Below, piece after piece: positions 9,026 through 17,600 of a DNA stretch of 33,821 nucleotides. Source of the DNA: an uncultured Bacteroidota bacterium (GTDB taxonomy: Bacteria > Bacteroidota > Rhodothermia > Rhodothermales > Salinibacteraceae); assembly GCA_913055845.1 (NCBI GenBank), contig CAJXKO010000023.1, forward strand, positions 1 to 33,821, written 5' to 3'. The notes beneath the pieces are model-generated. The model saw only the letters and a list, made by a program, of their open reading frames with translations. It searched no databases and was not told where the DNA came from. The translations under genes and the position numbers were made by a program. The stretch's first letter is position 1. The number at the start of each line of letters is the position of its first letter.

Positions 9026-9187
9026 GGGGCAAAAGCAGGGATGAGTGAACAGTCAGAGACAGATGGGGCACGACCGGCCCCGACGTAGGATCGCACCGTT
9101 CGCGGATTCCTAGCGGCGACTGTTGGAGGCAAGCTGGTCGAGTGGCCACCGCTGAGAGCGTCGGCGGCGCGGCTGCCTCCACCCTAC

Positions 9188-9574
9188 TCACTCAAGCCAC
9201 ACCCCGACGTGGGTATGAAGACGACAAACCCGCTGAATCGCGGGTTCTGTAGACGATGCTGACGACGTGGCCCCCCCCAGGTGCGCTTCCGCGGAGCGGG
9301 GCAGCTGGACTCCACTGCCGGTCGTCGACGGATCGACCGACGGACCCTGTTCCGTGCGCGCCTCCTGGCTAGCATGATGTGTAAGGCAAACGGCCGACGC
9401 CGCGCCCATTTCCCCATCGCAGTGCTGCCCCGGCTCAGACCCGCCACAGTGCTCCGGGGCCATCGGGCCCGAAGGGATACATGTGGCGTGGGCCATGGGC
9501 AGGCCCCATCCCAGCACAAACAACAGGGCCACGAAGACCGTGGTGCGCTGGAATGTGCGGGTGGCGTCGGTCAC
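9188..9574 (-). CDS. Unrecognised small secreted Cys/His protein in the copper operon
   Basis: A 128-aa product starting at a GTG (9574). The N-terminus has a basic start, a hydrophobic core (VFVALLFVLGWGLPM, about residues 13-27) and AHA before a Cys, so export is likely. The mature part has scattered Cys and His (CIPSG, HCGG, QHCDGEM, VCLTHH, RVCRLHTHVGV), which suggests metal binding. I recognise no family. It lies between the cupredoxin and the multicopper oxidase genes, same strand, gaps of 90 and 162 bp. The only alternative in-frame ATG (codon 27) would remove the signal peptide. It could be a periplasmic copper chaperone or sponge, but that is inference from composition and neighbours. 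An over-called ORF is possible in DNA this GC-rich. Confidence 0.55.
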   Translation of the reverse strand: MTDATRTFQRTTVFVALLFVLGWGLPMAHATCIPSGPMAPEHCGGSEPGQHCDGEMGAASAVCLTHHASQEARTEQGPSVDPSTTGSGVQLPRSAEAHLGGATSSASSTEPAIQRVCRLHTHVGVWLE

Positions 9575-9664
9575 GTGGGAACGCTCGTTTCTTTCGGGAT
9601 TGTGGGACTAGGCGGGCACTCTCAAAACGGGCGGTGGCGGCTCCTAGCGAAGCCTCCTGGTCCA

Positions 9665-10237
9665 TTAGTTTCCGGCGGAGGCCGTGACAGTAAGCGTTCC
9701 CTCCATGCCCATTTCGTAGTGCATCTGCTCACCAGTCGTCTCGAAGCACGCAATGGTGTACGTACCGGCCTTCGAGGCGGGCAGGGTGAAGGTCATCGAT
9801 CCGCTGCCGCCCGGCGACAGTTCAAACTCGTTTTCGTGGTGCTCTTCTTCCTCTCCGTGCTCCTCCTCTTCGTCGTGCCCTTCAGTCTGTTTGTTCTTCT
9901 CGATCGACACGCCGCGGAAGAGGTTTTGCTCAAACCCATCGCCGTTGGTTGTGACCGTGTCCCCAACGACAAAATAATGCTCCACGGTGCCGGTATTTGT
10001 AAACTGAAGGGTAACCTCTTGCCCTGCCGGAATGGTGATATCGGTGGGCTCGTAGGCGAAATCCTTCATCGTGACCTCAACGGTGTCCGCCGCCATCGAG
10101 GTCGTCTCACGCGCTTCCGTAGCGTTTGACGGTTGCCTTTCACCGCCCCCACAGGCAATCGTCCCAGCGGCCAGTCCGGCCAGTAGAAGGGCACCCGGGA
10201 ATCGGCGGAGGAAGAGAGCAAAAGGGAGTTGACACAT
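9665..10237 (-). CDS. Cupredoxin-domain lipoprotein with His/Glu-rich insert
   Basis: A 190-aa cupredoxin lipoprotein for envelope copper binding or electron transfer. The start is the ATG at 10237; an upstream TTG at 10264 is possible. A lipoprotein signal ends with TIAC before GGGERQ, so it should be lipid-anchored. The cupredoxin fold shows in VEVTMKDFAYEPTDITIPAG, VEHYFVVGD (first ligand His) and, near the C-terminus, Cys (in TIACFE), His (MHYEM) and Met before GTLTV, the usual type-1 copper ligand order. Between the second and third strands is an insert of alternating Glu and His (about residues 119-138), which could bind several metal ions. It follows copA in the copper run. Its family is clear; its redox partner is not known. 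Confidence 0.87.
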   Translation of the reverse strand: MCQLPFALFLRRFPGALLLAGLAAGTIACGGGERQPSNATEARETTSMAADTVEVTMKDFAYEPTDITIPAGQEVTLQFTNTGTVEHYFVVGDTVTTNGDGFEQNLFRGVSIEKNKQTEGHDEEEEHGEEEEHHENEFELSPGGSGSMTFTLPASKAGTYTIACFETTGEQMHYEMGMEGTLTVTASAGN

Positions 10238-10289
10238 CGGTGACAGGGAGTCCAAAATGATCAAGGATTTGCACTGAAGGACTGTTACG

Positions 10290-10325
10290 CACCGGGCTCG
10301 AGGAACTCTGTTTCCGAACCCGGTG
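10290..10325 (-). repeat. 11-bp imperfect inverted repeat downstream of copA
   Basis: CACCGGGCTCG (10290-10300) and CGAACCCGGTG (10315-10325) pair with one mismatch around a 14-base loop, in the 166-bp gap between copA and the cupredoxin gene. It can form a strong RNA hairpin but has no T-run. It might stabilise a processed copA message or partly end transcription. Confidence 0.4.
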
Positions 10326-10403
10326 GATGGCAGACGGCGGCTCGTGCAGCGTCGTGCACGTCGCCGCGCTCACTGCTTTCCCACGGTCGCCGCCCCCGTC
10401 GGA

Positions 10404-13040
10404 CTACGCCGCGGCCGGGGTAAATGCCTCCGCGACGGACGTGTCGTCCTCCACGATTCTCTCCAGCTGACGCAGGCGCAAGGCATTCCCGACCACGAAG
10501 AGGTCGGAGAGCACCATCGCCAGGGCCGCAAGGGCAGGCGACAGCAACAATCCGAACGCCGGGTAGAGGACGCCGGCCGCCACCGGAATGAGGAGCACGT
10601 TGTAGGCGAACGCCCAGAACAGATTCTGCTTGATGTTGCGGAGCGTGGCCTTCGACAGGTGTACCGCGTTCGGGACGCCGCGGAGGTCGCCGGCCATCAG
10701 CACGATGTCGCCGCTCTCGATGGCCACGTCGGTGCCTGTGCCGATGGCGATCCCCACGTCGGCCTGGGCGAGGGCGGGCGCATCGTTGATGCCGTCGCCC
10801 ACGAACGCGACCGTCTGTTCCTGTGCCTGGAACGCCTTGATGGCCGCGGCCTTGTCTTCAGGCAGCACTTCGGCCTGCACCCGGTCGATGCCGAGCTCGC
10901 GGGCGATAGCGTGCGCCGTTCGCTCGTCGTCCCCCGTAATCATGGCAACCTCGATGCCCAATTCATGCAGGGCGTCTAGCGCGGCGGGCGTCGAGTCCTT
11001 AATCGGATCGGCCACCGCCACCACGGCGGCGAGCGTGCCATCGACCGCCACGTAAAGCGGCGTCTTAGCGGCGTCGGCCAGTTCATTGGCGGTCGCCTCC
11101 TGCCCCTCCAGCGACACGTCGAGCCGGTCCATAAGGCGCGCAGCACCAATCGCCACGCTACGTCCGTCGACCGTAGCCCGCACGCCGTGACCTGGAATGG
11201 CGTCGAAGTCGGTCGCATCCGACCAGTCGAGTCCTCGGTCCTCGGCGCGTGCCACGAGCGCGTCGCCAATCGGGTGCTCCGATTGGGATTCCACACTGGC
11301 AATCCAGCGCAGCAGATCGTCTTCGTCGAAATCGTTCTGCGACAGGAAATCAGTCACCTCGGGCCGTCCCTTTGTAAGGGTGCCCGTTTTGTCGAACGCC
11401 ACGAGGTCGGCGGTATGGAGCGCCTGCAGGGCCTCGCCCTCGCGGACGTACACGCCAAGTTCGGCGGCACGACCGGTGCCCACCATCACCGAAATTGGTG
11501 TGGCAATGCCCATGGCGCAGGGACAAGCGATGATGAGGACCGAAACCGCCGTCACCAGCGCGAACGTGAGCACGGGATCGGGGCCGAACGCCATCCAAAT
11601 CCCAAAAGTGAGTGTCGCCGTCACCAAGACGAAGGGCACAAACACCTTCACCACGCGGTCGGCGAGGGACTGGATGGGCGGGGCCGAGCCCTGCGCCTCC
11701 TCTACCATCTCCACGATCTGGGAGAGCACGGTTTCCTCCCCCACGCGGGTGGCGCGGAAGGTGAAGCTGCCCGTTTTGTTGATTGTGCCACCCACAACCT
11801 CATCGCCCTCGTCCTTGCTTACGGGATCGGGCTCGCCAGTCACCATCGACTCGTCGACGTACGAGGAGCCGCTCGTGACCTCACCGTCGACCGGCACCTT
11901 TTCGCCGGGCCGTACGCGGATCACATCGCCGGGCACCACGTCGCGCACATCAATCTCCTGCTCGTGCCCCTCCCGCACGACGCGGGCGGTGGTGGCCTGT
12001 AGGTTCAGAAGCGACCGGATGGCGTCGCTCGCGCGCCCCTTCGCCAGCGCCTCCATGTAGTTGCCGGCCAGAATAAGGGTGACGATGGTCGCGGCGGCCT
12101 CGTAGTAGACGTGCGCCGTGCCCGAGGGCAACACACTCGGTAGGAATGTGGCCACCACTGAGTAGCCATAGGCGGCCGACGTCCCGATCATGACGAGCGT
12201 ATTCATATCCGGGCTCCCGTTCTTGAGGGCAGGCCAGCCGTGCTTGTAGAAGTAGAGCCCCGGCCCGAACTGTACGACACTCGTGAGTGCGAATAGCACG
12301 TAGTAGAGCGTCTGCGTGGAGACCTGCTCGGTGATCCAGGCCTCCATCGCCGGAACGTGCATGAAGCCCATCTCCAACACGAACACAGGCAGGGCAAACG
12401 CGAGCGCCCAGTAGAACCGACGCTTCATGGACTGCTGTTCTTCGTCCCGCGCCTGCCTCTCTACATCCGAACGATCATCGTCCCCCTCGGCGTCAACGAC
12501 ATCGTAGCCCGCAGCACGAATGACCGCGGCAAGATCGGCCGACTGTACCATGCCAGGGACGTACCGCACCGTGGCGCGGTCGGTCGCGAGATTAACAGTG
12601 GCGTCCACTACCCCGTCGACCGATTCCAGAGCCGCCGCCACCGTCGAGACACACGAGGCACAGCTCATCCCTTGCACTGTCAAGGTGGCCTCCGCCGTGC
12701 GTACCTTGTAGCCACTATCTGCCACGGCCTGCACCAACGCCTGCGCCGGAACCTCGGCCTCGTCCTCAATTGCAATCTCGGCACGCTCAGTGGCGAAGTT
12801 GACGCTCGCCTCGGCGACCCCCTCTACGCGGGACAGCGTTCCCTCCACGCTCTTCGCACAGGATGCACACGACATGCCCTCAATGGGCAAAGAGACGCGG
12901 CGCATTCCCGTTGATGATTGGGTCGTCTCAGACGGGTCGGAGGGAGGAGCAGCACAAGACTGCTCGTCGGCGGAGGGCGGACGTGGCGCCTGCACCGCTT
13001 GCTCGGAGGAGACACCGTCCGCCTCAAGAGATCGCGTCAT
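10404..13040 (-). CDS. copA: CopA-type Cu(I)-exporting P1B-1 ATPase
   Basis: An inner-membrane pump that exports Cu(I) from the cytoplasm. The 878-aa protein has two N-terminal heavy-metal-associated domains, each with GMSCASC (Cys pairs at residues 58/61 and 127/130). After the membrane segments come TGEP at 401-404, the CPC channel motif at 506-508, DKTGT at 550-554, SEHP at 587-590 and GDGIND at 748-753. The ATG at 13040 adds an acidic, Ser/Pro-rich leader of about 45 residues before the first domain. It is the first gene of the copper run and lies about 53 bp downstream of the dyad at 13093-13109, which may control it. The function is secure from the motif set; the two CopA/CopB ATPases of the island probably differ in affinity or metal. 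Confidence 0.96.
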   Translation of the reverse strand: MTRSLEADGVSSEQAVQAPRPPSADEQSCAAPPSDPSETTQSSTGMRRVSLPIEGMSCASCAKSVEGTLSRVEGVAEASVNFATERAEIAIEDEAEVPAQALVQAVADSGYKVRTAEATLTVQGMSCASCVSTVAAALESVDGVVDATVNLATDRATVRYVPGMVQSADLAAVIRAAGYDVVDAEGDDDRSDVERQARDEEQQSMKRRFYWALAFALPVFVLEMGFMHVPAMEAWITEQVSTQTLYYVLFALTSVVQFGPGLYFYKHGWPALKNGSPDMNTLVMIGTSAAYGYSVVATFLPSVLPSGTAHVYYEAAATIVTLILAGNYMEALAKGRASDAIRSLLNLQATTARVVREGHEQEIDVRDVVPGDVIRVRPGEKVPVDGEVTSGSSYVDESMVTGEPDPVSKDEGDEVVGGTINKTGSFTFRATRVGEETVLSQIVEMVEEAQGSAPPIQSLADRVVKVFVPFVLVTATLTFGIWMAFGPDPVLTFALVTAVSVLIIACPCAMGIATPISVMVGTGRAAELGVYVREGEALQALHTADLVAFDKTGTLTKGRPEVTDFLSQNDFDEDDLLRWIASVESQSEHPIGDALVARAEDRGLDWSDATDFDAIPGHGVRATVDGRSVAIGAARLMDRLDVSLEGQEATANELADAAKTPLYVAVDGTLAAVVAVADPIKDSTPAALDALHELGIEVAMITGDDERTAHAIARELGIDRVQAEVLPEDKAAAIKAFQAQEQTVAFVGDGINDAPALAQADVGIAIGTGTDVAIESGDIVLMAGDLRGVPNAVHLSKATLRNIKQNLFWAFAYNVLLIPVAAGVLYPAFGLLLSPALAALAMVLSDLFVVGNALRLRQLERIVEDDTSVAEAFTPAAA

Positions 13041-13092
13041 GGACCGTCGCTGGGTTGTAAAGTGGGGATCGGCGAGGATTGAGTCTTTCTAG

Positions 13093-13109
13093 ATAGGGTA
13101 CCCCCCTAT
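13093..13109 (-). promoter_or_regulatory. G/C-tract dyad ATAGGG-N5-CCCTAT, possible CsoR-type copper operator
   Basis: A perfect inverted repeat, with a run of six C on the plus strand, lies about 53-69 bp upstream of the copA start. G-tract pseudo-palindromes of this kind are bound by CsoR/RcnR-family repressors, so copper derepression of the island is plausible. No csoR, cueR or copRS-like gene is in the window. In the rest of the 281-bp divergent gap (13041-13321) I see nothing else that is convincing. Confidence 0.42.
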
Positions 13110-13321
13110 ACCAAGACCCGAGCGATCCGTTTCATCTGTTCAAAGCCGAGCGGAGGAGCCCCGATGGGGACTCCTGCCAAGAACGCGTACAGCCCGGAAC
13201 CCCGCTGCCGGAGCGTCAATAGAGGCAGAGCGCGAGTGGATGCGTCCCAATCTTTCGGGGCCCAGGCGGCACAGGCCGCCCCGTCTCTCTTCTCATATCC
13301 TCAGGTTCACAGTTAATCTCC

Positions 13322-13675
13322 ATGATTGAAGTCACCATCTTCAACGCGCAAGAGCTTGCCCGTCGCCAGATGGGGGCTCGCGCAGCGCAGGCCGCGCAGG
13401 CCGGGGCCGATATTGAGTCGGCGGTCCGCAACCAAATGGCCGACCACCTGGAGAAAGGGTTCCGGAGCCGTGGCATCAAGGCTCATGTCGACACGAAGGG
13501 TGCCCGCAAGCTCGAGATCACGATCGAGGACGCCACCGAGGCCGCCTGGCAGCAAGGCTACATCGCATGGCTGGTGGCCAAGGTGTTGCCCAGCACCGTG
13601 GAGCAAAACTTGGCCCCAGAGGTCCGAGATCGACTCGACGAGCAAGGAATCGATGCGGAGGTGGAGGTGAAATAG
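13322..13675 (+). CDS. Hypothetical 117-aa protein
   Basis: I do not recognise this protein. It is soluble, with no signal peptide or membrane segment. It begins with a beta-type stretch (MIEVTIFN), then an Ala/Gln-rich helix, a charged helix (NQMADHLEKGFRSRG), strands (IKAHVDTK, KLEITIED) and a helical C-terminus ending EVEVK. The plus-strand frame is open from the ATG at 13322, and the composition looks coding. It heads a plus-strand run with the methyltransferase that starts 61 bp later. It is divergent from copA and could share the intergenic control region, but nothing in it suggests metal binding (no Cys, few His). Confidence 0.65.
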   Translation: MIEVTIFNAQELARRQMGARAAQAAQAGADIESAVRNQMADHLEKGFRSRGIKAHVDTKGARKLEITIEDATEAAWQQGYIAWLVAKVLPSTVEQNLAPEVRDRLDEQGIDAEVEVK

Positions 13676-13736
13676 CCTTCCCCTACCCGATTTTCAGTCC
13701 CCACCGTCCCTTCTCCCCTACCCCAACGATTGGTCC

Positions 13737-14486
13737 GTGTCGGTCCTCTCCCCTTCCTGCCCCGATCTCTCCGAGCGCCTGGAGGCGGACGAGTGGATGG
13801 ACGACTTTTCGATCACCGACGCACGACTTACCGCTGCACTTCAGGACCTTCGCCGGATCAACCGCTTCCTCGGCGGCTACGCGGCGACCAATGCCATCCT
13901 CGACCCGCTCTTTCGTCGGCGCGATCATTTGCGGCTCCTGGATGTGGGGTGCGGAGGGGGCGATTACCTTGCACACCTCGTCCGTCGGGGCACACGGTTG
14001 GGATGTAGCGTGGACCTTATCGGCATTGATGCCAACCCTGTCACCGTCGGACACGCCCGAGCCTACCTGGACACCCAGCTTACCCCATCGCTCCGCCCTC
14101 ACACCCGCGTAGAGGTGGGGGATGCCCTGGCGCTTTCGTGGGCCGACGACGCCGTCGACATCGTCCACGCCGGGCTCTTCCTACACCATTTTCACGGCGA
14201 CTCGGCCGTGGCTCTCTTGACCGAGATGCAACGTGTGGCCCGGATCGGTCTTCTCGTGAACGACCTGCACCGACACGTTATGGCGTACACCGGCATCTGG
14301 CTTCTGAGCCGGGCCTTACGACTCGCCCCCATGGTGCAACACGACGCCCCGGTCTCCGTCCGGCGCGGCTTTGCGCGGGACGAACTTGAGACCCTGGCCC
14401 GGCGTGCGCATCTGCCGCACCCATCGGTTCGGTGGCACTGGGCGTTCCGGTGGACTCTTTCTACCCTCCCAGAGACAGAGACGTAA
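13737..14486 (+). CDS. SAM-dependent methyltransferase, type III PKS-associated type
   Basis: A 249-aa class I methyltransferase. Seen: EADEWMDDFSI at about 16-26, LRRINRFLGGY at 38-48, SAM motif I LLDVGCGGGDY at 67-77, LIGIDANP at 94-101 and the HAGLFLHHF block. The MDD ... RRIN-LGG start is what I recall from methyltransferases that sit next to type III polyketide synthases and flavoprotein oxidoreductases. The start is probably the GTG at 13737; an internal ATG at 13797 would cut into the MDD block. A flavoprotein follows 122 bp later, fitting this pairing, but no polyketide synthase is present here. The substrate is therefore unknown; a lipid or alkyl-quinone/resorcinol product is inference. 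Confidence 0.82.
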   Translation: MSVLSPSCPDLSERLEADEWMDDFSITDARLTAALQDLRRINRFLGGYAATNAILDPLFRRRDHLRLLDVGCGGGDYLAHLVRRGTRLGCSVDLIGIDANPVTVGHARAYLDTQLTPSLRPHTRVEVGDALALSWADDAVDIVHAGLFLHHFHGDSAVALLTEMQRVARIGLLVNDLHRHVMAYTGIWLLSRALRLAPMVQHDAPVSVRRGFARDELETLARRAHLPHPSVRWHWAFRWTLSTLPETET

Positions 14487-14608
14487 CGTGCGACGGCGAA
14501 CGTTCCGCCTACATTGCAGTGCGACTGTCCCCAGTGCAATTGAGTAGCTCAAGGCCTTCGCACGCAGAGCACCCGGTGCCCCTTCCTCGTGACCCCCCCT
14601 CCGGTTCG

Positions 14609-15769
14609 ATGACCTACGATGCACTAATCATTGGTGGTGGCCTCGCGGGCTGCAGCACAGCTATACAGCTGGCCCGTCGCGGTCACCAGGTGCTGCTGGC
14701 GGAGCAGTCTACTTACCCGCGGCACAAGCTCTGTGGGGAGTTCCTCTCACCCGAGGCGCAGTCTTCATTCCGTCGTCTCGGGGTACTGGACGCGGTAACC
14801 GAGACCGGGGCCCGCCCGATCGACCAGGCTCGTATTACGGCCCCGAACGGCACCAGCACCGAGCATGCCCTCCCCGACGCTGCGCTGGGACTGAGCCGCT
14901 ACGAACTCGACCGTCTCCTCTTCCAGCACGCCTGCGACGCGGGGGCCGAGGGACGCACGGGGACCCGAGTCACAAGTGTTCAAGGCACCCTCAGTGACGG
15001 ATTTACGGCCATGGTGGACGGCGAAGCTGTGGACGCCCGCCTCGTCTTGGGCGCGTACGGCCGGCGCAGCCGCCTCGACCGCACCCTGGAGCGGCCCTTT
15101 CTGGACCAACACACCCCGTACGTCGGCTTTAAAGCGCACTACGCCGGTCCGGCGGCTGCGGCCCTGGACGCCACCATCGAGTTGCACAGCGCCCCGGGCG
15201 GCTACTGTGGCCTCTCTCCCGTCGAGAACGACCGGATCAATGTGTGCTGGATTGGGCACGTCGACGCGCTTCAGGAGAGTGGCGGAACTCCCGCGGGAAT
15301 GCTCGACGAGTCCTTGCGCACGAATCCCGCCCTGAACGAGCGCTTGGAGGGCCTTACGCGGGTCAGCGACCAGTTTGAGGCCGTGAGCCAGGTCCCGCTG
15401 ATGCCCAAATCGCGATTTGCGGGAGGGGTCTGCATGATTGGCGATGCGGCCGGCATGATTGCACCGCTTTGTGGGGACGGCATGGCCATGGCCCTGCGGA
15501 CTGCCGATCTCGTGAGTCCGCTGGCCTCCGACTTTCTGGAGGGACGCCGCTCTACGTCCGCGTTTCGCGCCGCCTACCGCGGCGAATGGTCGAGCACGTT
15601 CGGGCGCCGAATGTGGTTGGGGCGCTGGGTGCACGCTGCAGCCTTTCGTACGGGCGCAGCACGACTTCTCGTCCAGAGTTGTCGCCTTCTCCCCCCACTC
15701 GCACAATGGCTAATCCGAAACACACGGGGCCACGCTACCGTGCCGCCGCCCGCCGCAGGCGATCGTTGA
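14609..15769 (+). CDS. FAD-dependent oxidoreductase, geranylgeranyl reductase-like
   Basis: A 386-aa flavoprotein of the geranylgeranyl-reductase/halogenase superfamily. Seen: the FAD-binding GGGLAG at 9-14 after IIIG-type beta strand, the LAEQSTYPRHKLCGEFLSPEA block at about 30-50 (Cys next to the flavin is typical for this group), and the second FAD motif IGDAAGMIAPLCGDGMAMAL at about 277-296. I place the start at the ATG at 14609; an upstream start at 14432 would add 59 residues overlapping the methyltransferase. Such enzymes reduce or hydroxylate lipid and polyketide chains. It is paired with the upstream methyltransferase. Its 3' end overlaps the convergent Sua5 gene by 35 bp. Exact substrate unknown. 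Confidence 0.85.
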   Translation: MTYDALIIGGGLAGCSTAIQLARRGHQVLLAEQSTYPRHKLCGEFLSPEAQSSFRRLGVLDAVTETGARPIDQARITAPNGTSTEHALPDAALGLSRYELDRLLFQHACDAGAEGRTGTRVTSVQGTLSDGFTAMVDGEAVDARLVLGAYGRRSRLDRTLERPFLDQHTPYVGFKAHYAGPAAAALDATIELHSAPGGYCGLSPVENDRINVCWIGHVDALQESGGTPAGMLDESLRTNPALNERLEGLTRVSDQFEAVSQVPLMPKSRFAGGVCMIGDAAGMIAPLCGDGMAMALRTADLVSPLASDFLEGRRSTSAFRAAYRGEWSSTFGRRMWLGRWVHAAAFRTGAARLLVQSCRLLPPLAQWLIRNTRGHATVPPPAAGDR

Positions 15770-16742
15770 GCGCCCGCCCGAGCCCTGCGGACGGAACCGT
15801 CTGTGCGAAAATGACCTCGATCCCGGCGTCGTCGCAGGCGCGGAACAGATAGAAGAGATCGTGGGCGTAGGCCACGAGGTCGGCCTCCACGTACACCGCC
15901 CCGAACGCATCCGGCGTGGACGGTGCATCGAGCCCAATGTATGCATGGCCAGCCCCAGGCATGGCATCGGCAGGAGCGTCTACGAGCCGCACCTCCGCTG
16001 CAGGCGCGTAGTGCCGGTGTCGAGTCCCCGGACTCCGCGGCGTGTCCGCCTGATCGGCAACCGGGACCTGCACCGTGTCCACCGCTGCGCGCAGATCCTC
16101 TACCGAGATGGCCCCGGGGCGCAACACCTCGATTGGGGAGACCGTGCAGTCCACCACGGTCGACTCCACCCCAGCCTCCGTACGTCCGCCCTTCAGAATG
16201 CAGTCGATGCGGCCCCCAAGATCGGCCTCCACCGCCTCCCAGTTGGTCGGGCTGGGCCGACCGGAACGATTGGCCGAGGGCGCGGGCACGGGCGTATCAC
16301 AGGCCTTGAGGAACCGCCGCGTGAGGACGAGCCGGGGCATCCGCACACCCACGGTATCGAGCCCCGCGGTAACAATCCCGGGAAGGTCAGGGTGCTTGGG
16401 GAGGATAAGTGTCAGCGGGCCCGGCCAAAACTGCTCCAACAGACGCTCGGCCACAGGGGGGAGCCTGGCTGCCACCAACTCGATCTGTGCTCGGGCGTGG
16501 AGATGGACGATCAACGGGTTGTCCGCGGGACGTGCCTTTGCCTCAAAAATCCGCCGGACTGCCGTAGGCTGGAAGGCATCCGCCCCTAGCCCATACACAG
16601 TTTCAGTGGGGAAGGCCACCAGTCCTCCTTTGCGGAGGGTGACCGCAGCTTCACCAGGAGATTTCGTCAGCGTTGTCGTCACCACAGTACGCAGTGCGAA
16701 TCGTAGACGACGGCGGAGCCGCCTCGGGCCTGGAACCTCCAT
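15735..16742 (-). CDS. tsaC: L-threonylcarbamoyladenylate synthase (TsaC/Sua5)
   Basis: The enzyme makes threonylcarbamoyl-AMP from threonine, bicarbonate and ATP for the t6A37 modification of ANN-decoding tRNAs. Seen in 335 aa: LVAFPTETVYGLGADA (about 41-56), KARPADNPL at 69-77, WPGPLTLIL at 106-114, the SAN loop at 156-158, TVVDC, RPGAIS and, after a linker, PGTRHRHYAP leading into a second, C-terminal domain. That two-domain layout is Sua5 rather than short TsaC. The start is uncertain: the ATG at 16742 adds a basic leader not typical of the family, and a GTG at 16682 would give a shorter, more usual N-terminus. It converges with and overlaps the flavoprotein gene by 35 bp. The function is secure. 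Confidence 0.93.
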   Translation of the reverse strand: MEVPGPRRLRRRLRFALRTVVTTTLTKSPGEAAVTLRKGGLVAFPTETVYGLGADAFQPTAVRRIFEAKARPADNPLIVHLHARAQIELVAARLPPVAERLLEQFWPGPLTLILPKHPDLPGIVTAGLDTVGVRMPRLVLTRRFLKACDTPVPAPSANRSGRPSPTNWEAVEADLGGRIDCILKGGRTEAGVESTVVDCTVSPIEVLRPGAISVEDLRAAVDTVQVPVADQADTPRSPGTRHRHYAPAAEVRLVDAPADAMPGAGHAYIGLDAPSTPDAFGAVYVEADLVAYAHDLFYLFRACDDAGIEVIFAQTVPSAGLGRALNDRLRRAAAR

Positions 16743-16818
16743 GCCCGAGGTTGGCTTTCCTCCTCATGGCTACTCTGAGTCGACATCTTTACTTTTTGGC
16801 GCTTCATCGTTTCCGCCC

Positions 16819-17277
16819 ATGGCCTCTACGGACCCCTCACTCGACACCCGGTCGGCGAACCAACTGTCGTCGGTCGAGCGTCTGCCTACCCCCACTGAAT
16901 TCACCGAGACCCTGATGGAGGCGTCGCGGCGGGTACTTCAACGCCGCTTCCGAGTCGTCCTCCTGATTCGAGACGCCTACGCTCACCTTGAAGCCAATGC
17001 CAGTGCCCTGACGGCCGTCTGGGACGACGTGCGTGCTGCCCTGCGTCTCCTCGTGGCCTGGACTCAGCGATCGTACCGTCAGGTGTCTGGGGCCTCCCTC
17101 GCACTCTTGGTGGCGGCCCTCCTCTACTTCGTGACCCCCCTCGACGTCATCCCCGACACCCTGGGCGCCATCGGATTCGTCGACGACGTGGCGATCATCG
17201 AGACGGCCGTTAATGCGGTGCGGGCCGAACTGAATCAGTTTCGGGACTGGGAGGAAACCCAGGCCCTCTCGTCGTAG
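16819..17277 (+). CDS. DUF1232 (YkvA-like) membrane protein
   Basis: A 152-aa protein with a DUF1232/YkvA domain. The C-terminal half has the family block ALLYFVTPLDVIPDTLGAIGF followed by DDVAII, with one hydrophobic helix that may insert in the membrane. The N-terminal half is helical, charged and Ala rich. The start is the ATG at 16819; a long in-frame extension upstream crosses the opposite-strand Sua5 gene and is spurious. Upstream TACTTTTTG at 16790-16798 resembles a -7 element, but a -33 element is not clear. The function of DUF1232 proteins is unknown. Confidence 0.85.
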   Translation: MASTDPSLDTRSANQLSSVERLPTPTEFTETLMEASRRVLQRRFRVVLLIRDAYAHLEANASALTAVWDDVRAALRLLVAWTQRSYRQVSGASLALLVAALLYFVTPLDVIPDTLGAIGFVDDVAIIETAVNAVRAELNQFRDWEETQALSS

Positions 17278-17299
17278 CGCGCAGCCGCCTTCTCCCCCC

Positions 17300-17380
17300 A
17301 TGCTTTCTTACATGCTTCTAGGGCTCGTTGCAGGCCTGCTCACTGGAGTCTTGATCGCCTGGTATCGGAGCCGCCACTGA
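17300..17380 (+). CDS. Possible 26-aa single-pass membrane microprotein
   Basis: A short ORF, 22 bp after the DUF1232 gene on the same strand, ending 7 bp before the convergent ferredoxin stop. It encodes a continuous hydrophobic helix (MLSYMLLGLVAGLLTGVLIAW) with a basic tail (YRSRH), an arrangement that fits a small membrane protein with its C-terminus in the cytoplasm. The Gly spacing (GLVAG, LTG) suits helix packing. There is no family evidence, and such a short ORF can occur by chance. Translation coupling with the DUF1232 gene is plausible. Confidence 0.4.
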   Translation: MLSYMLLGLVAGLLTGVLIAWYRSRH

Positions 17381-17387
17381 GGGCGCC

Positions 17388-17600
17388 CTACGGCACGATC
17401 TGCTCGCCGTTTTCATCTTCTAGGATGAGCGCGTCGACCGGACAGATGGCAGCCGCTTCTTCGAGACGGCCCTCTTCGATGTCCGGCGTCTGGTCTTGAA
17501 AGTCGACGATGTTGTCTTCTTTGATCACAAAAACCTCAGGGGCAATGTTGGTGCAGTTTCCGGACCCGATGCAGAGAGTCCGGTCAATCCGCATTGTCAT
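17388..17600 (-). CDS. Single-cluster ferredoxin
   Basis: A 70-aa acidic ferredoxin carrying one iron-sulfur cluster. Seen: CIGSGNC, in which the second of the usual four cluster Cys positions is a Ser, then NIAPEVF, and further on AICPVDAL with the Cys-Pro ligand. That pattern fits a [3Fe-4S] or mixed cluster of the type that feeds cytochromes P450 and related monooxygenases. Start choice is open: ATG at 17600 or 17594 gives the normal MRIDRTLC start, ATG at 17633 adds 11 residues. No P450 or reductase gene is close by. The neighbouring GCL-CBS gene is upstream on the same strand but more than 280 bp away. Confidence 0.83.
   Translation of the reverse strand: MTMRIDRTLCIGSGNCTNIAPEVFVIKEDNIVDFQDQTPDIEEGRLEEAAAICPVDALILEDENGEQIVP

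Noticed and set aside
11187-12060. Two long plus-strand ORFs antisense to copA
   Set aside because: Both overlap the conserved CopA core; no recognisable domains.
14765-15706. 313-aa minus-strand ORF antisense to the flavoprotein
   Set aside because: The flavoprotein frame has FAD motifs; this one has none.
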